Notes: generated by a model not told the origin, from the sequence alone. DNA of 64,000 nucleotides from Proteiniclasticum ruminis DSM 24773 (GCF_000701905.1 NZ_JNKC01000011.1:1-64000); one strand, 5' to 3'; counted from the first letter of the stretch, positions 8,754 through 17,704 are shown. Numbers and translations: made by a program.

Positions 8754-9469
8754 ATGGAAGACTACATTTCCGAAGTGGTCAAGCTTGCGGATTTGAGCCA
8801 GAACAAACCGCTGAACGAAATCGTATTTGAGTGGCTGCGCGACGCCATCATTAAAGGCATCATTCCCGTAGGCGAACGCATCAACGAAACGGTCTATGCG
8901 GACAAAATGAACATCAGTCGAACTCCCATCCGGGAAGCCCTGCGCCGGATCCAGGAAGAAGGCCTGGTGGAATACGTCCCCCATTACGGCATCGTGGTGA
9001 AGAAAATTACCATCGACGATGCCATGAAATCTACCAGATCCGTAAGGATCTGGATATTCTCGCCACCCTCAATGCCGCCAAGATCATGACCCCTGAACAG
9101 TTCGACGAAATGCGGGATCTTCTGGAACGTACGGACAAAGCCGACAACGTAGGCGATGTCAAACTGGTGGTGGAACTCTCCAAGGAATTCAACGACATGA
9201 TTTACCGCTTTGCCAAGATGCCCCGGCTGGATGTCATCGTGAAAAAGCTTCGCCAATACCTGGTTCGTTTCCGGGATATTTCCCTCACGGAGGATAACCG
9301 GCGCCGCAAGGCCCTGGATGAGCATTGGCTCCTCTATAAATATATGAAGAAACAGGACAAGGACATGCTCACCCAGATCACCAGCGAGCATCTCGACTTC
9401 TCCGAGAAGTTCATTCTCATGGCCATGGAGAAGCTGGAAGCGGAGCAGCAGAAAGCGGATGAAGAGTAA
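8754..9469 (+). pseudogene. GntR/FadR-family transcription regulator, frameshifted
   Basis: The first frame (8754-9089) holds the winged-helix DNA-binding domain: 'IVFEWLRDAIIKGIIPVGERI' in two parts, and 'MNISRTPIREALRRIQEEGLVEYVPHYGIVV', again read as consecutive motifs. The second frame (9086-9469) holds an FCD-type all-helical ligand domain ('VELSKEFNDMIYRFAKMPRL'). One missing C at about 9022 ('GATGCCATGAAATC', expected GCC CAT GAA ATC) breaks the gene; correction gives '...DDAHEIYQIRKDLDIL'. The corrected protein has about 238 residues, normal for the FadR group. It probably regulates the neighbouring dehydrogenase and citG. As with that gene, the lesion is a single C lost after GCC, so a sequence error is possible. 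Confidence 0.85.
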
Positions 9470-10163
9470 ACAGGAGGCTCTGGTCCGCGCCATGGCGGAC
9501 CTGGCCACAGAATCCATACTCTTTGAAGTTATTCTCACCCCCAAGCCTGGTCTTGTGGATGCCAAGGATCCCGGTTCCCACCGGGACATGGACATCTTTA
9601 CCTTTGTCCGCAGCGCCGTGAGCCTTAGCCACGGCTTCCGGGAGTTCTTCCTCGCTGGATTTACGGGGGAGGAGGATCTTCCCGCCCTGTTTGCCCAAAT
9701 TCGTCCTTTAGGCATGGAGGTGGAAGAGAAGATGTTTGACGCCACGGGAAAGGTGAACACCCATAAGGGGATTATCTTCTCCATGGGGATCATCCTGGCG
9801 GCCCTGGGGCGCTATGCCCGCATCCGAGAGGGCGAAGGGCCCTACATCCCGGAAGAAACGGAAGCGGTGCTTCAGCTGGTCACCCAAATGACCCAGGGGC
9901 TGGTCTCCAAGGATTTTCAAAGCCTGGCCCACCGGCCACCGGCCACCCATGGCGAACGGCTCTATGTGGACGCAATCGAAGAAACTGAATATCGGCAGAT
10001 CAATGGCCTGGACTTCACAATTGCTGATAAGGGTAAGTATTTAGGCAAGGCAAAGTACAATGAATCAGCCGTTCGTCTCTATTCAGTAAAGGGTGATACA
10101 GAGGACAAGTACATCTATGCCTTTTGGGACTGGGAAGGATTTTTCTACGTTCTCAATGAGTAA
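9459..10163 (+). pseudogene. citG-like triphosphoribosyl-dephospho-CoA synthase, truncated and fused
   Basis: Residues 1-172 or so match CitG/MdcB, the enzyme that makes the prosthetic-group precursor of citrate or malonate lyases from ATP and dephospho-CoA. Visible are 'ILTPKPGLVDAKDPGSHRDM', 'FMFSMG'-like 'GIIFSMGIILAALG', and 'PATHGERLYV'. A full CitG continues with a 'YG..GIRGEAE.GFP' region and about 100 more residues; these are gone. At about 9977 the frame passes into the second cassette copy, adding the 60-residue C-terminus of the 1789-2106 protein ('TEYRQINGLDFTIADKGKYL'). The start overlaps the GntR stop by 11 bases, so they were co-transcribed. The fusion lacks the conserved C-terminal half and is almost certainly inactive. 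Confidence 0.85.
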
Positions 10164-10275
10164 ATCCCACAAAATTCTTGGCCAGGCGTCCAAATGAAAC
10201 TACAAAAGCATTGCGGTCAAAGTATCTTGACCGTATTTTCATGTGCGCATTTTCAAATAAGATTATCAGCTTTCC
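9980..10275. repeat. Second copy of the 1.9-2.2 kb cassette sequence
   Basis: About 295 bases are nearly identical to 1922-2214. They include the last 60 codons of the small membrane-protein gene, its terminator and about 40 bases beyond ('TGTGCGCATTT...GATTATCAGC'). Both copies point the same way and enclose the GC-rich 2.4-10 kb block. Confidence 0.9.
10214..10239 (+). terminator. Intrinsic terminator, cassette copy 2
   Basis: The stem CGGTCAA / TTGACCG is followed by TATTTT. It shows compensatory base changes relative to the copy at 2156-2181. Confidence 0.7.
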
Positions 10276-10382
10276 TTTACAAGTACTGATTATGGAAAAG
10301 TTCTGTTTCTAATAACTGAACTTAGAGTGTCAGCGAGAAAGTAGTTTTTGATCGTTATGCAGTGTCTTGATAAATTTGTTTA

Positions 10383-10420
10383 CAAATATACTTAAACGGA
10401 CTGCAATATAAGTATATTTG
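10383..10420. promoter_or_regulatory. Inverted repeat before abiEi, probable autoregulation site
   Basis: Arms CAAATATACTTA / TAAGTATATTTG (12 of 12) are separated by 14 bases and end 12 bases before the abiEi start. AbiEi antitoxins are known to repress their own operon by binding inverted repeats upstream, and this position fits. Confidence 0.65.
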
Positions 10421-10432
10421 CAAAAAGGGGTG

Positions 10433-11032
10433 ATGATGATGAATTACCTGGAAAAACTTGAAAAGCTCATTCAGAAGCAACACGGCACAGTTTTAAGTGC
10501 TGACCTGGATATATATGAAATTCCTAGAACCTATCTTCAAATGATGGTAGCCGAAGGGAAACTGGAAAGAGTGGATCGTGGTGTTTATGTTTCAATTGAT
10601 GCCATTGAAGATGAAATGTATGCCATGCAAACGAAATATCCAAAATTGATTTATTCTCATGAGACTGCGCTCTATTTGCATGGTCTTTCTGACAGGACGC
10701 CTTTTGAGTATTCAGCCTCTGTTCCAAGTGGTTACAAAGTGGTGGGATCAGTCGCAGATCGATTCAAAATCTACTACATCAAAAAAGAGCTGCACGAACT
10801 TGGTTTAGAAACGATGAAGAGTTCACATGGCAATCCAATCAGAGCTTACGATGTCGAGAGAACTGTCTGTGATTTGATCAGAAGCAGAAGTCGGATTGAT
10901 GTCCAGATTCTAAATGATGCGTTGAAACGATTTGTGAAATTGAAATCTGCGGATCATTCAATTCTCTTGGAATATGCCAGGAAACTGAAAGTTGAAGCAG
11001 TACTAAAAAGCTATCTGGAGGTGCTGATATGA
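10433..11032 (+). CDS. AbiEi-type antitoxin and autorepressor
   Basis: The 199-residue protein matches type IV antitoxins of the AbiEi group: an N-terminal winged helix ('HGTVLSADLDIYEIPRTYLQ', 'GKLERVDRGVYV') followed by a C-terminal antitoxin domain with 'LIYSHETALYLHGLSDRTPF' and 'AYDVERTVCDLIRSR'. Three consecutive ATG codons (10433, 10436, 10439) follow AAAAAGGGG; the last has the best spacing. Such proteins neutralise the AbiEii nucleotidyltransferase toxin and bind the operon promoter. The gene is intact and overlaps the toxin gene by an ATGA. Since the toxin gene is broken, only the repressor function would remain. Confidence 0.85.
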   Translation: MMMNYLEKLEKLIQKQHGTVLSADLDIYEIPRTYLQMMVAEGKLERVDRGVYVSIDAIEDEMYAMQTKYPKLIYSHETALYLHGLSDRTPFEYSASVPSGYKVVGSVADRFKIYYIKKELHELGLETMKSSHGNPIRAYDVERTVCDLIRSRSRIDVQILNDALKRFVKLKSADHSILLEYARKLKVEAVLKSYLEVLI

Positions 11033-11857
11033 GAGGGAAAGCCATGAGCTTAAAAGCGAAAATCTGAAACTTGGCCAGGAAGAAAGATATGTCCGCCCAA
11101 GTCGTGCTTCAAAACTACATGTTTGAACGGTTCCTGGAAAGGCTTTCTCAATCAAAGTATCAGGATAAATTCATCCTGAAAGGAGGAATGCTGATTGCGG
11201 CACTTGTCGGCATCGATAACAGATCGACAATGGATATGGACGCAACGATTAAGAATTATCCTATCAACGTTGAAGCCCTGACCAAAGCGATCAATGACAT
11301 CTGCAGCGTTGTCATTGATGATGATGTGTCCTTCTCATTTTCCGGGATCGATGCCATACGGGACGATGATGCGTATGGCGGTTATCGAGTGAGCATTACG
11401 GCTGAATATGATACCATCACGACTCCCTTGCAGATTGATATCACAACTGGTGACGCCATCACACCAAAGGAAGTCCTCTATTTGTTCAAAATGATTTTTG
11501 AAGAAGGCAGCTTCGGAATTTGGGCTTATAACATTGAAACCGTCTTGGCTGAAAAAATGGAAACTATTCTGAGAAGAGGTGAGCTGTATACGCCCAAGGG
11601 ATTTTTACGATGTTTATATCTTGGCGAAGACCCAGCGTTTTGAACATTCGTTATTTGTAGACGCCCTGAAATCAACGGCTACACATAGGGAAACGACTCA
11701 TATCTTTACGAACATCAGCAGTCGACTGGATAAAATCAGTGGAAGCGACACATTGAGATCCAGATGGAGTAAGTACACAAAAGATTATCGGTACGCGGAT
11801 GGGATCACATATGAGGATGTCATGGAGGCCATTAGGGGATTGGTTCAGACTCTCTGA
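11029..11857 (+). pseudogene. AbiEii-type nucleotidyltransferase toxin, broken twice
   Basis: The gene should start at ATG 11029 (overlapping the antitoxin stop) or 11044 with 'MSLKAKI', but codon 11065 is TGA where an Arg is expected before 'NLARKKDMSAQVVLQNYMF'. A second lesion near 11590 shifts the frame after 'RRGELYT'; the next frame continues 'RPRDFYDVYILAKTQRF'. This lesion is a two-base loss or a one-base gain. Between the lesions the nucleotidyltransferase core is present: 'KFILKGGMLIAAL' and 'STMDMDATIKNY', the GG...DxD pattern of AbiEii, which transfers nucleotides to RNA targets and stops growth. A frame from 11071 (TTG) could make a 190-residue piece without the C-terminus. Loss of the toxin beside an intact antitoxin is the expected direction of decay. 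Confidence 0.85.
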
Positions 11858-11866
11858 TTAATTTGA

Positions 11867-11886
11867 CGTATTTACAAAAATACGTA
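11867..11886. repeat. Palindrome after the AbiE operon
   Basis: ACGTATTT / AAATACGT arms with a four-base centre, followed by 'TAAGTATACTTG', which resembles the arm sequence of the abiEi upstream repeat. It could be an extra binding site or a weak terminator. Confidence 0.35.
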
Positions 11887-11972
11887 TCAGTCGAGTGAAG
11901 TAAGTATACTTGTAATTGAAAGTCGCCTTCTCAATAACAATCTGTTGAGAAGGCTTCTTCATTTCAAGTTTG

Positions 11973-12377
11973 CTAAAGCTCAGGTTCCGTGGACTTCTGC
12001 TTCGGTTTGGCCATATGCAGCTCGTCCTTGGGCTTGATAGGAATGGCAACGATGCGGCTGCCCATCTTCATAAAGATCTCAGGATCAGCAAATTTCTCGC
12101 GGTACTTCTCGGCCAGCTCAGGCGTCAAGGAATCAAAATCCTCTTCGCCAAGTCCGCAGACGATGAAGGTTCCGGCGATGATGTCGTAGTCCTCAAGTTT
12201 TCGGTTAAGAGGGAGGCCGATGAGCTTGCCTTCTTCATGACAGACAATGGCAACCGGGTCATCATATGGATAGACGGCTTCGATGTAGCCGCCGACAACC
12301 TGCTGTAGAGAGTTCAGGTCACCGGTGATACTGGCCATACGGGGTGCTTTTTCAGGTTCAACAATCAATACGTCCAT
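11973..12377 (-). CDS. DUF3846-like ICE accessory protein
   Basis: The protein is 134 residues when started at the ATG at 12377, which follows GGAGAAGAAATCT. It reads 'MDVLIVEPEKAPRMASITGD', then 'LQQVVGGYIEAVYPYDDPVAIVCHEEGKLIGLPLNR' as consecutive motifs, 'YDIIAGTFIVCGL' and a C-terminal Lys-rich tail. This is the pattern I associate with DUF3846, a small soluble domain common in Tn1549-type integrative elements and phages of Clostridia; its function is unknown. It supports an ICE origin for the 10-15 kb block, though the conjugation genes here are remnants. The gene looks intact. Confidence 0.7.
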   Translation of the reverse strand: MDVLIVEPEKAPRMASITGDLNSLQQVVGGYIEAVYPYDDPVAIVCHEEGKLIGLPLNRKLEDYDIIAGTFIVCGLGEEDFDSLTPELAEKYREKFADPEIFMKMGSRIVAIPIKPKDELHMAKPKQKSTEPEL

Positions 12378-12516
12378 AGATTTCTTCTCCTTTTCTGTTT
12401 TTGAAATTGCACGAAACATTCCTTTTTTCCAATGTTTTGTGCATAATCAGGAATTATGCTATTTAGAGGTCTACTGTCCGTGGTTTTTAACGGTCCGGAT
12501 GCCATTTAATTAAAAA

Positions 12517-12538
12517 AAACCACCTTTTCAGGTGGTTT
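12517..12538 (-). terminator. Minus-strand intrinsic terminator
   Basis: On the minus strand AAACCACC / GGTGGTTT form a stem followed by a run of T. It lies downstream of the 12657-13283 gene and a second hairpin at 12591. Confidence 0.75.
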
Positions 12539-12590
12539 GGAATATCAATCATGTTTCTTATAGCTGTGTTCACTATGTCAGGATAAAAAA

Positions 12591-12617
12591 GAACTGCCGG
12601 CATCGTTACGGCAGTTC
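12591..12617 (-). terminator. Minus-strand intrinsic terminator
   Basis: GAACTGCCG / CGGCAGTTC arms with a nine-base loop are followed by TTTTTTA on the minus strand, 40 bases after the stop of the gene at 12657-13283. Confidence 0.85.
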
Positions 12618-12656
12618 ATTAAGATGCATTCGCCCTTCCGTCCTACTCATTAATGA

Positions 12657-13283
12657 TTACCTTAGATCAACCTCAGTGATATAGTAATCTTTTCCGTCAT
12701 ACACTCCAGCGCGGATCTTAAGCCCGCCAATGGATGTATCCAGACGCGCCGAGATCCGTTGCGTCATATCATTAAAAATGGTATCAACCTGCAAAGTATC
12801 AAGGACAGGCGGATCCCATGATAAATCAACAACATATTGGTTCTGGCTTAGGCGAGTGGTCACGTCACGCTCGAGAAGACCCGGTGAATTGTACTCCTCA
12901 AAGATGTTGACTTTGTATTGCAGATCATCAAAGTCTTTACCAAATGCTTCAGATATGACTTTACGAAGATAATCAGTACAGCGGGCAGCCGCATATCGAT
13001 CGATACGGTCCGCTTCATCCAGAGTCGAAGTGAACACTATTTCAGGCTCACTCTTTGAAGATATCTTGAATGAAAATTCCTTGCGTTTATAACCATAGCT
13101 TGAACTTACAATCTCAAAATCTTCATCATATCTTGTTTCATATGCCTTAATGATTGCTCTTTGCTGGCTGAATCGCTCAATGATATTACCTGAAAAAGTC
13201 ATATAGAAATAGAACACGAAGGCAAGTGCAGTAAGGAGAAGAAATCCTATAACACCAACAAGTCGCTTCGTTCTCTTTTTCAT
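12657..13283 (-). CDS. Membrane-anchored hypothetical protein
   Basis: This 208-residue protein has a Lys/Arg-rich N-terminus and one membrane helix ('LVGVIGFLLLTALAFVFYFY', about residues 8-28). The outer domain is about 175 residues of alternating beta-like and charged segments, including 'EIVSSSYGYKRKEFSFKISS' and 'DGKDYYITEVDLR' at the end. It resembles small YfjL-like secreted proteins of Bacillota, but the match is weak and I would not name a function. The start follows AGGAGAACTG on the minus strand. Two terminators lie directly downstream, so it is a monocistronic unit. Confidence 0.6.
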   Translation of the reverse strand: MKKRTKRLVGVIGFLLLTALAFVFYFYMTFSGNIIERFSQQRAIIKAYETRYDEDFEIVSSSYGYKRKEFSFKISSKSEPEIVFTSTLDEADRIDRYAAARCTDYLRKVISEAFGKDFDDLQYKVNIFEEYNSPGLLERDVTTRLSQNQYVVDLSWDPPVLDTLQVDTIFNDMTQRISARLDTSIGGLKIRAGVYDGKDYYITEVDLR

Positions 13284-13444
13284 TTTTCAGTTCTCCTTTC
13301 TAAATTATTTTTCTCATAGCAACATATTCTTCTGTATTTATAAGTATTATATTACACCCATTAAGGTATAGGTTAATATAGTTACAAATAGACTCATGAC
13401 AGGCAAGCTGGAGATGTCACAAAGACTAAACGCAGAGCTATTTT

Positions 13445-13484
13445 GCGGCATTTTGACCGTGTCTCTTAACGGTAAGAATGCCGC
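13445..13484. repeat. Nested hairpin repeat
   Basis: The outer arms GCGGCATT / AATGCCGC enclose the inner arms ACCGT / ACGGT. A related sequence, 'GTCCGTGG...TTAACGGTCCGGATGCC', is at 12476-12502. This is a REP- or MITE-like element; the rest of the 13284-13575 gap has no gene I can support. Confidence 0.6.
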
Positions 13485-13575
13485 TTAGGGTGGTTGCCGG
13501 GATGCGATGGCAATGTCATTCTTCACAGCAACTTCGAATGAAGATGCTTCAATATTTGAATTCCTGAGTCAGTAA

Positions 13576-14455
13576 TTATTTTTGTGAGCACTTCCAGAGT
13601 GCCATAGGGTGGTTTCGAATACGTTCTACGATTTCGGTTGATTCAAAAAGCAGCTCCGGCTGATATGTCTTATTCCTAAAGGCATCCAGGAATTCCTGTT
13701 CGTTGTCCTCAAGCTTTAGAAGCGATTCAAGCCAGGCCTTGACTTGCATCTGAGCAGTCTTAAGATCAAATTTGTCCTTGTTTCGTAATACAGGATAAAG
13801 GTCTGTCTTGATACGATTCTGAGTGACTTGATCGATCGTGTTAAATTGGAACTCAAAAGGTGGAGATTCCGCGCCTATCGCGCTGTAAAAAACAACACAC
13901 TTCCTGAGCAGGGGCTCCTCTGATTCATCAATCAACCCAAATTTCACCAGGTTATAAATGTCATAAAGATCTCGTGGTGCCGTTCGATTGATCAAAGCAA
14001 CGATTTTACTTGCAAATATTTCGATGGGAGCCACACTAAGAACAGAAACTCCAATTGGTTCCCAGGAAGATTCAAAATGTCTTTGTTCAGTTTCAAGAAC
14101 ATGACAGCGAAGCATATAGTTGATTTCAACCTTAATGTTATCCTTCATGCCTCCTGAATTTGAGTATTCATAAACAAAAGAATCAAGAGCATGATATTGC
14201 TTCGATTTGGGACTTAACAAATAGCCGTTAGCTTTCATAAATTTCGATTCGGTCATTGATGATTGATCTTGTCGCCATCATTTCATCCCGAGTGACGTTT
14301 TTTGAAAAATCCAGATCAATATCAACAGACAACCTTGGCAAATTGAAAATTGTCAGGTTGATGGCCATTCCGCCCTATAGATCAAGTTTGGGGATGCTCC
14401 TAGCATAGCGCAATTTAAATAACTCCTTATCTGATTCCAATGTCCTATTCATGAA
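13576..14455 (-). pseudogene. AbiEii-like nucleotidyltransferase, decayed
   Basis: The open 226-residue frame (13576-14256) is the C-terminal two thirds of a nucleotidyltransferase toxin ('IEIFASKIVALINRTAPRDLYDIYNLVKF'). The missing N-terminal part is present in another frame just upstream on the minus strand: 'LFKLRYARSIPKLDL', a TAG, then 'GGMAINLTIFNLPRLSVDID' and 'LDFSKNVTRDEMMATR'. So there is an in-frame stop exactly at the GG motif and a frameshift near 14240. The catalytic GG...DxDxD residues can be read but not translated as one protein. No AbiEi partner is seen next to it. Upstream sequence is cut by an inverted repeat at 14476-14510, so the original N-terminus is probably gone. 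Confidence 0.8.
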
Positions 14456-14475
14456 TTGGTTTTGTCCGTAAACAG

Positions 14476-14510
14476 CTTCCTGCCAGGTGTGTGCATTTAC
14501 CTGGCAGGAA
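14476..14510. terminator. Hairpin between regulator gene and dead nucleotidyltransferase
   Basis: TTCCTGCCAGGT / ACCTGGCAGGAA are 12-base arms with a ten-base loop, 31 bases beyond the stop of the XRE gene. There is no clear T-tract on either strand. Confidence 0.6.
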
Positions 14511-14540
14511 ACCTCATTCTATTTGAGTGTGTTATAACAC

Positions 14541-15128
14541 CTACTTCTTTTCAACGAGGTCAGCATATAGTGCTTTGGTGAAGTAGTTGTTTCCGATCGT
14601 CTGTCCTCGGCCTGTGAAGTGGCGGGCAAGCTCTCTGCTTTCGATAAAGTCCTTAGTGACATTGACCAGGTATTGCTTGCTGCCTTTTTCAACCAGATAG
14701 TATGCAGACATGTCATTGATCGAGTCTGCAACATGATAAATACCAGGCTGAATCAGGAAATCCAGAGCCTTTTCGACAGTGCTCAACTTCTTCTTTCTGA
14801 TCAATGGCATGATTGAATGTGCATCAGGATATTTGGCCTTTACCACAGCATCATACTTTGATTTGAACTTGCCTTCCTTCGGATAGTCCTCCAGATTGAT
14901 GCTTTCCTTAATGATACCTGATGGGAATGCTTCACTATCATCCAGCAGGGAGTCGATGCTGACACCAAACAGTTTGCTTATATTCTGAAGATTTTCCACA
15001 TCGGGGATTCCTTTACCCGATTCCCACTTGGTGATGGCCTGTCTGGAGACACACAGCTTTTCTGCCAGTTGCTCCTGGGATAACCCGGCGTTCTTTCTTG
15101 CGTCCTTCAGTTTTTGTCCAATATTCAT
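14541..15128 (-). CDS. XRE-family transcription regulator
   Basis: The start at 15128 is chosen because it follows GAGGAGGAATAAAAAA and opens the canonical domain; the frame is also open upstream. The 195-residue protein begins with a complete helix-turn-helix ('NIGQKLKDARKNAGLSQEQLA', 'CVSRQAITKWESGKGIPDVE', 'LFGVSIDSLLDD'). The C-terminal 120 residues are an undefined domain with 'YYLVEKGSKQYLVNVTKDF', which may sense a ligand or partner. It sits between a truncated DUF4825 gene and a dead nucleotidyltransferase, so its targets are not evident. No lesion is visible. Confidence 0.85.
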   Translation of the reverse strand: MNIGQKLKDARKNAGLSQEQLAEKLCVSRQAITKWESGKGIPDVENLQNISKLFGVSIDSLLDDSEAFPSGIIKESINLEDYPKEGKFKSKYDAVVKAKYPDAHSIMPLIRKKKLSTVEKALDFLIQPGIYHVADSINDMSAYYLVEKGSKQYLVNVTKDFIESRELARHFTGRGQTIGNNYFTKALYADLVEKK

Positions 15129-15270
15129 TTTTTTATTCCTCCTCATTTGGTTTATAGGAGAATCATAATCCCTTCCTCCCTTTGCCAAAAGAAATCAGTG
15201 CTGACATCACTGCTACGAATCGTGGCATTTGCTGATTTTTTGAATTTTCCCCCATAATCAGAGTATTTCT

Positions 15271-16005
15271 TCAATCGTTCGTATATTTTTCATAGAGCGA
15301 TTTCAAATAATCTTCCAGCTTAGATGGATCTGTTCCAAACTCTTTGACATCATGACCAAGTGCTTTTGAAGCTTCCGCTGCTGTTAGTCTATGGGTGCTT
15401 TTTCCGTCTGTGATCTCCACATAGTCCAGATTCTTGATTAAGCCCAGTAACTCCGTAGAATATTGAGAGAAGTCGATTATCTCGAATTTATCGTTAACTC
15501 TAGAGTAATTGAGTTTCAAACCATAGGGCTTTTCCGATGTTTTAAGTTCAAGGGTATAGTCTCCCGCGAATTCAAGTCCGGTTGCCTGGACCAGCCGACT
15601 GACTCCGGAATTGTCACCCACATAATCCAAACGAAGTTTATACAAATTCGCTGCTTCGTTTCTCCACGGGATTGACTCCATGAACATAAGGGGCTCAGTG
15701 GACCTCGTCAATTTATAATCCGCCTTCTTGCCATCCACAAGGACATCAAGCTGAACCTTGGCTGTGGTGGAATAGTCTACCTGATAGATATGGTAGTCGG
15801 TCACTCCTGGTGTTTCCGCATCTGTGTACTCGATTCTCAACGCCTCTTTAAAGAAATTTTGGTATCCCTCGTTTTTTGTTCTTCGACATACCGCCTTATC
15901 GTTTCGCTCGATACGTTTCCTGCGGTATCTAGGGAAGAATACAAAATGATACTTGATTAGCGATACAGTTGTTTGAGCTCTTCTATATATTTGGCTCATA
16001 AACAC
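15271..16005 (-). pseudogene. Chimera: IS200 TnpA start fused to a DUF4825-domain protein end
   Basis: The first 35 or so residues ('YRRAQTTVSLIKYHFVFFPR', 'YRRKRI') are the start of an IS200/IS605 Y1 transposase (TnpA). The HUH and Tyr motifs that should follow are absent. From about residue 45 the frame becomes the C-terminus of an exported DUF4825-type protein: 'LDYVGDNSGVSRLVQATGLE', 'YTLELKTSEKPYGLKLNYS', ending 'LEDYLKSLYEKYTND'. DUF4825 domains usually follow a membrane helix in sensor or anti-sigma-like proteins. The original signal or membrane part is lost. The 16006-16233 stretch upstream also looks like IS200/IS605 end sequence ('GCGCCATTCATCCCACGGC'). An IS insertion followed by deletion is the simplest explanation. 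Confidence 0.7.
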
Positions 16006-16233
16006 ATTGTATCGGTATGAGATTCAAACTGCAATATGTTTTGCCACGCAAGCGCCATTCATCCCACGGCTGAAGCCAGGCAAGCTCGGTATGGGCTTTC
16101 TGACGCAATTCCTGTAATAAAAACTACAAAAGTGTAAAATTAAGCTATGATAAGGACCGCCTCACCTCTGGTACAAATGTGCAACGTGGAAAATGGCGGT
16201 TTCCGTTTATAAAAAAATAAGAGGGAAGAATCA

Positions 16234-17530
16234 ATGGAAAAGAAAGACAATAAAGCAAAATTTATACTTGGCTTGATCTTTATTCTTATACTCGCATCCT
16301 ATTGTTTTTAACCTTTTGTTCAAAGAAGGCAGAGCCTGAAGGACCTTCAGACAAGAATAATCCTCCTGCCGAAACCCCCACTGGTTCTAAATCTCCAGAA
16401 TCTTCAGGATTCATGGAGGTAAATAAACCAGCGCTGCTGGAAGGCATGACCGCCATCAAATGGGAGAACAATGATTGGGTGGACGTGAAAGACCCTGATA
16501 AAGACACCAATTGGTATGATTATTCGAAAAAGACAGGAGAAGAAGCAGCGAAATGGGCAAACTCTAGAACTGCAGACGGTTCTTACTGGGTATGGATTCC
16601 AAGGTTTGCCTATAAGATCAGTCAGGAAAAAGTGGATATCATTTTTCTGCAGAATAAAACGACTCTAGATAAGAACTCAGAAGAAATATCAAATGATTAC
16701 ATCGTTCACCCAGCTTTTTCAAGTAATGTGGAGCAAGGTGGATAGAATGAGGAGATAACAGGATTCTGGGTCTCCAAGTTTGAAGCGGTAAAGAATGAAA
16801 ATGGTCTGGTATTTCTTCCTAATGCATATTCCTATTAAACATAACCATTGGAGAAGCGTATACTCTTTCAAAGAGCCTGCCTTACGAAAATGCATTCCTG
16901 CACTTGATCAAAAACAGTGAATGGGGGGCAGTGGCATATCTTGCAACGAGCCCATATGGTAGAGATGGGGTGGAAGTATCAGCGAATCTCACCAAGACCA
17001 CACTTGCAGATGGGACCACCACTTCCGTGACAGCAGGAGGAAATGGAACAGATGGTTTAGCATCCACGCCACAAGATGCGTTAGAAAACAACAAAGATCA
17101 AAGCACCACGGGGAATGTCTATGGTGTGTATGATATGGCTGGTGGGTTATGGGAAAGAGTCGCAGCCTATATTCATAACGGAAATGATAACTTGCTCTTA
17201 AATGGTAAATCCATGGTAGAAGAGGGTGACCCCAAGAGCAGCAATGCATTCAAAACGGTCTATGCATATAATGCTGCAGAGGATACCAGGGAGGCTAACT
17301 ATAACGTGAATAAATCCAAAAAAGGCGACGCTATGTTTGAAACCTCCAGTGGAGATGGATACTTGTCATGGTATGGGGATGAGTCCAGCTTCATGTTTGG
17401 CAATGCGGTATTTCTTCATCGTGGTGGTACTACTCTAGATAATCCCGGGGTTGGAATCTTCACCTTCAGCAATACACCTGGAATGGCAGGAAATCCTTTG
17501 GGATTCCGGAGCACAATTATCGTTAAGTAG
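16234..17530 (+). pseudogene. Secreted lipoprotein with SUMF1/pilin-associated-like domain, broken
   Basis: The start at 16234 follows GAGGGAAG and gives a signal sequence ('AKFILGLIFILILASY') that stops at a TAA. One base lost near 16308 would connect it to 'LTFCSKKAEP', a lipobox. The following frame encodes 'YWVWIPRFAYKIS', then TAG at 16743 and 'NEEITGFWVSKFEAVKN'. A second one-base loss near 16838 leads into the last frame: 'LIKNSEWGAVAYLATSPYGR', 'GNVYGVYDMAGGLWERVAAY' and 'GNPLGFRSTIIVK'. The WxxIPRF...FWVSKFE...NSEWGAVAYL...GVYDMxGG layout is common in Bacillota surface and phage-tail-like proteins related to the formylglycine-enzyme fold. Three independent lesions mean a true pseudogene. 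Confidence 0.75.
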
Positions 17531-17610
17531 CTCAAAATCCTAGGGAACTAGGATAAGAATTATGAGCTATTCCGAAAATAATATAAAAAACAAACAAATG
17601 AGTGTAACAA

Positions 17611-17652
17611 AAACACACCTCTCATCGTTATAGATAATGAGAGGTGTGTTTT
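17611..17652 (+). terminator. Intrinsic terminator, probably bidirectional
   Basis: ACACCTCTCAT / ATGAGAGGTGT arms surround an 11-base loop, with A-rich sequence before and TTTTTAT after. Confidence 0.85.
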
Positions 17653-17704
17653 TATCTTACATAAGGTAAGAAGACATCAAAGAATATAGAAAGAAGGGAT
17701 TCTT

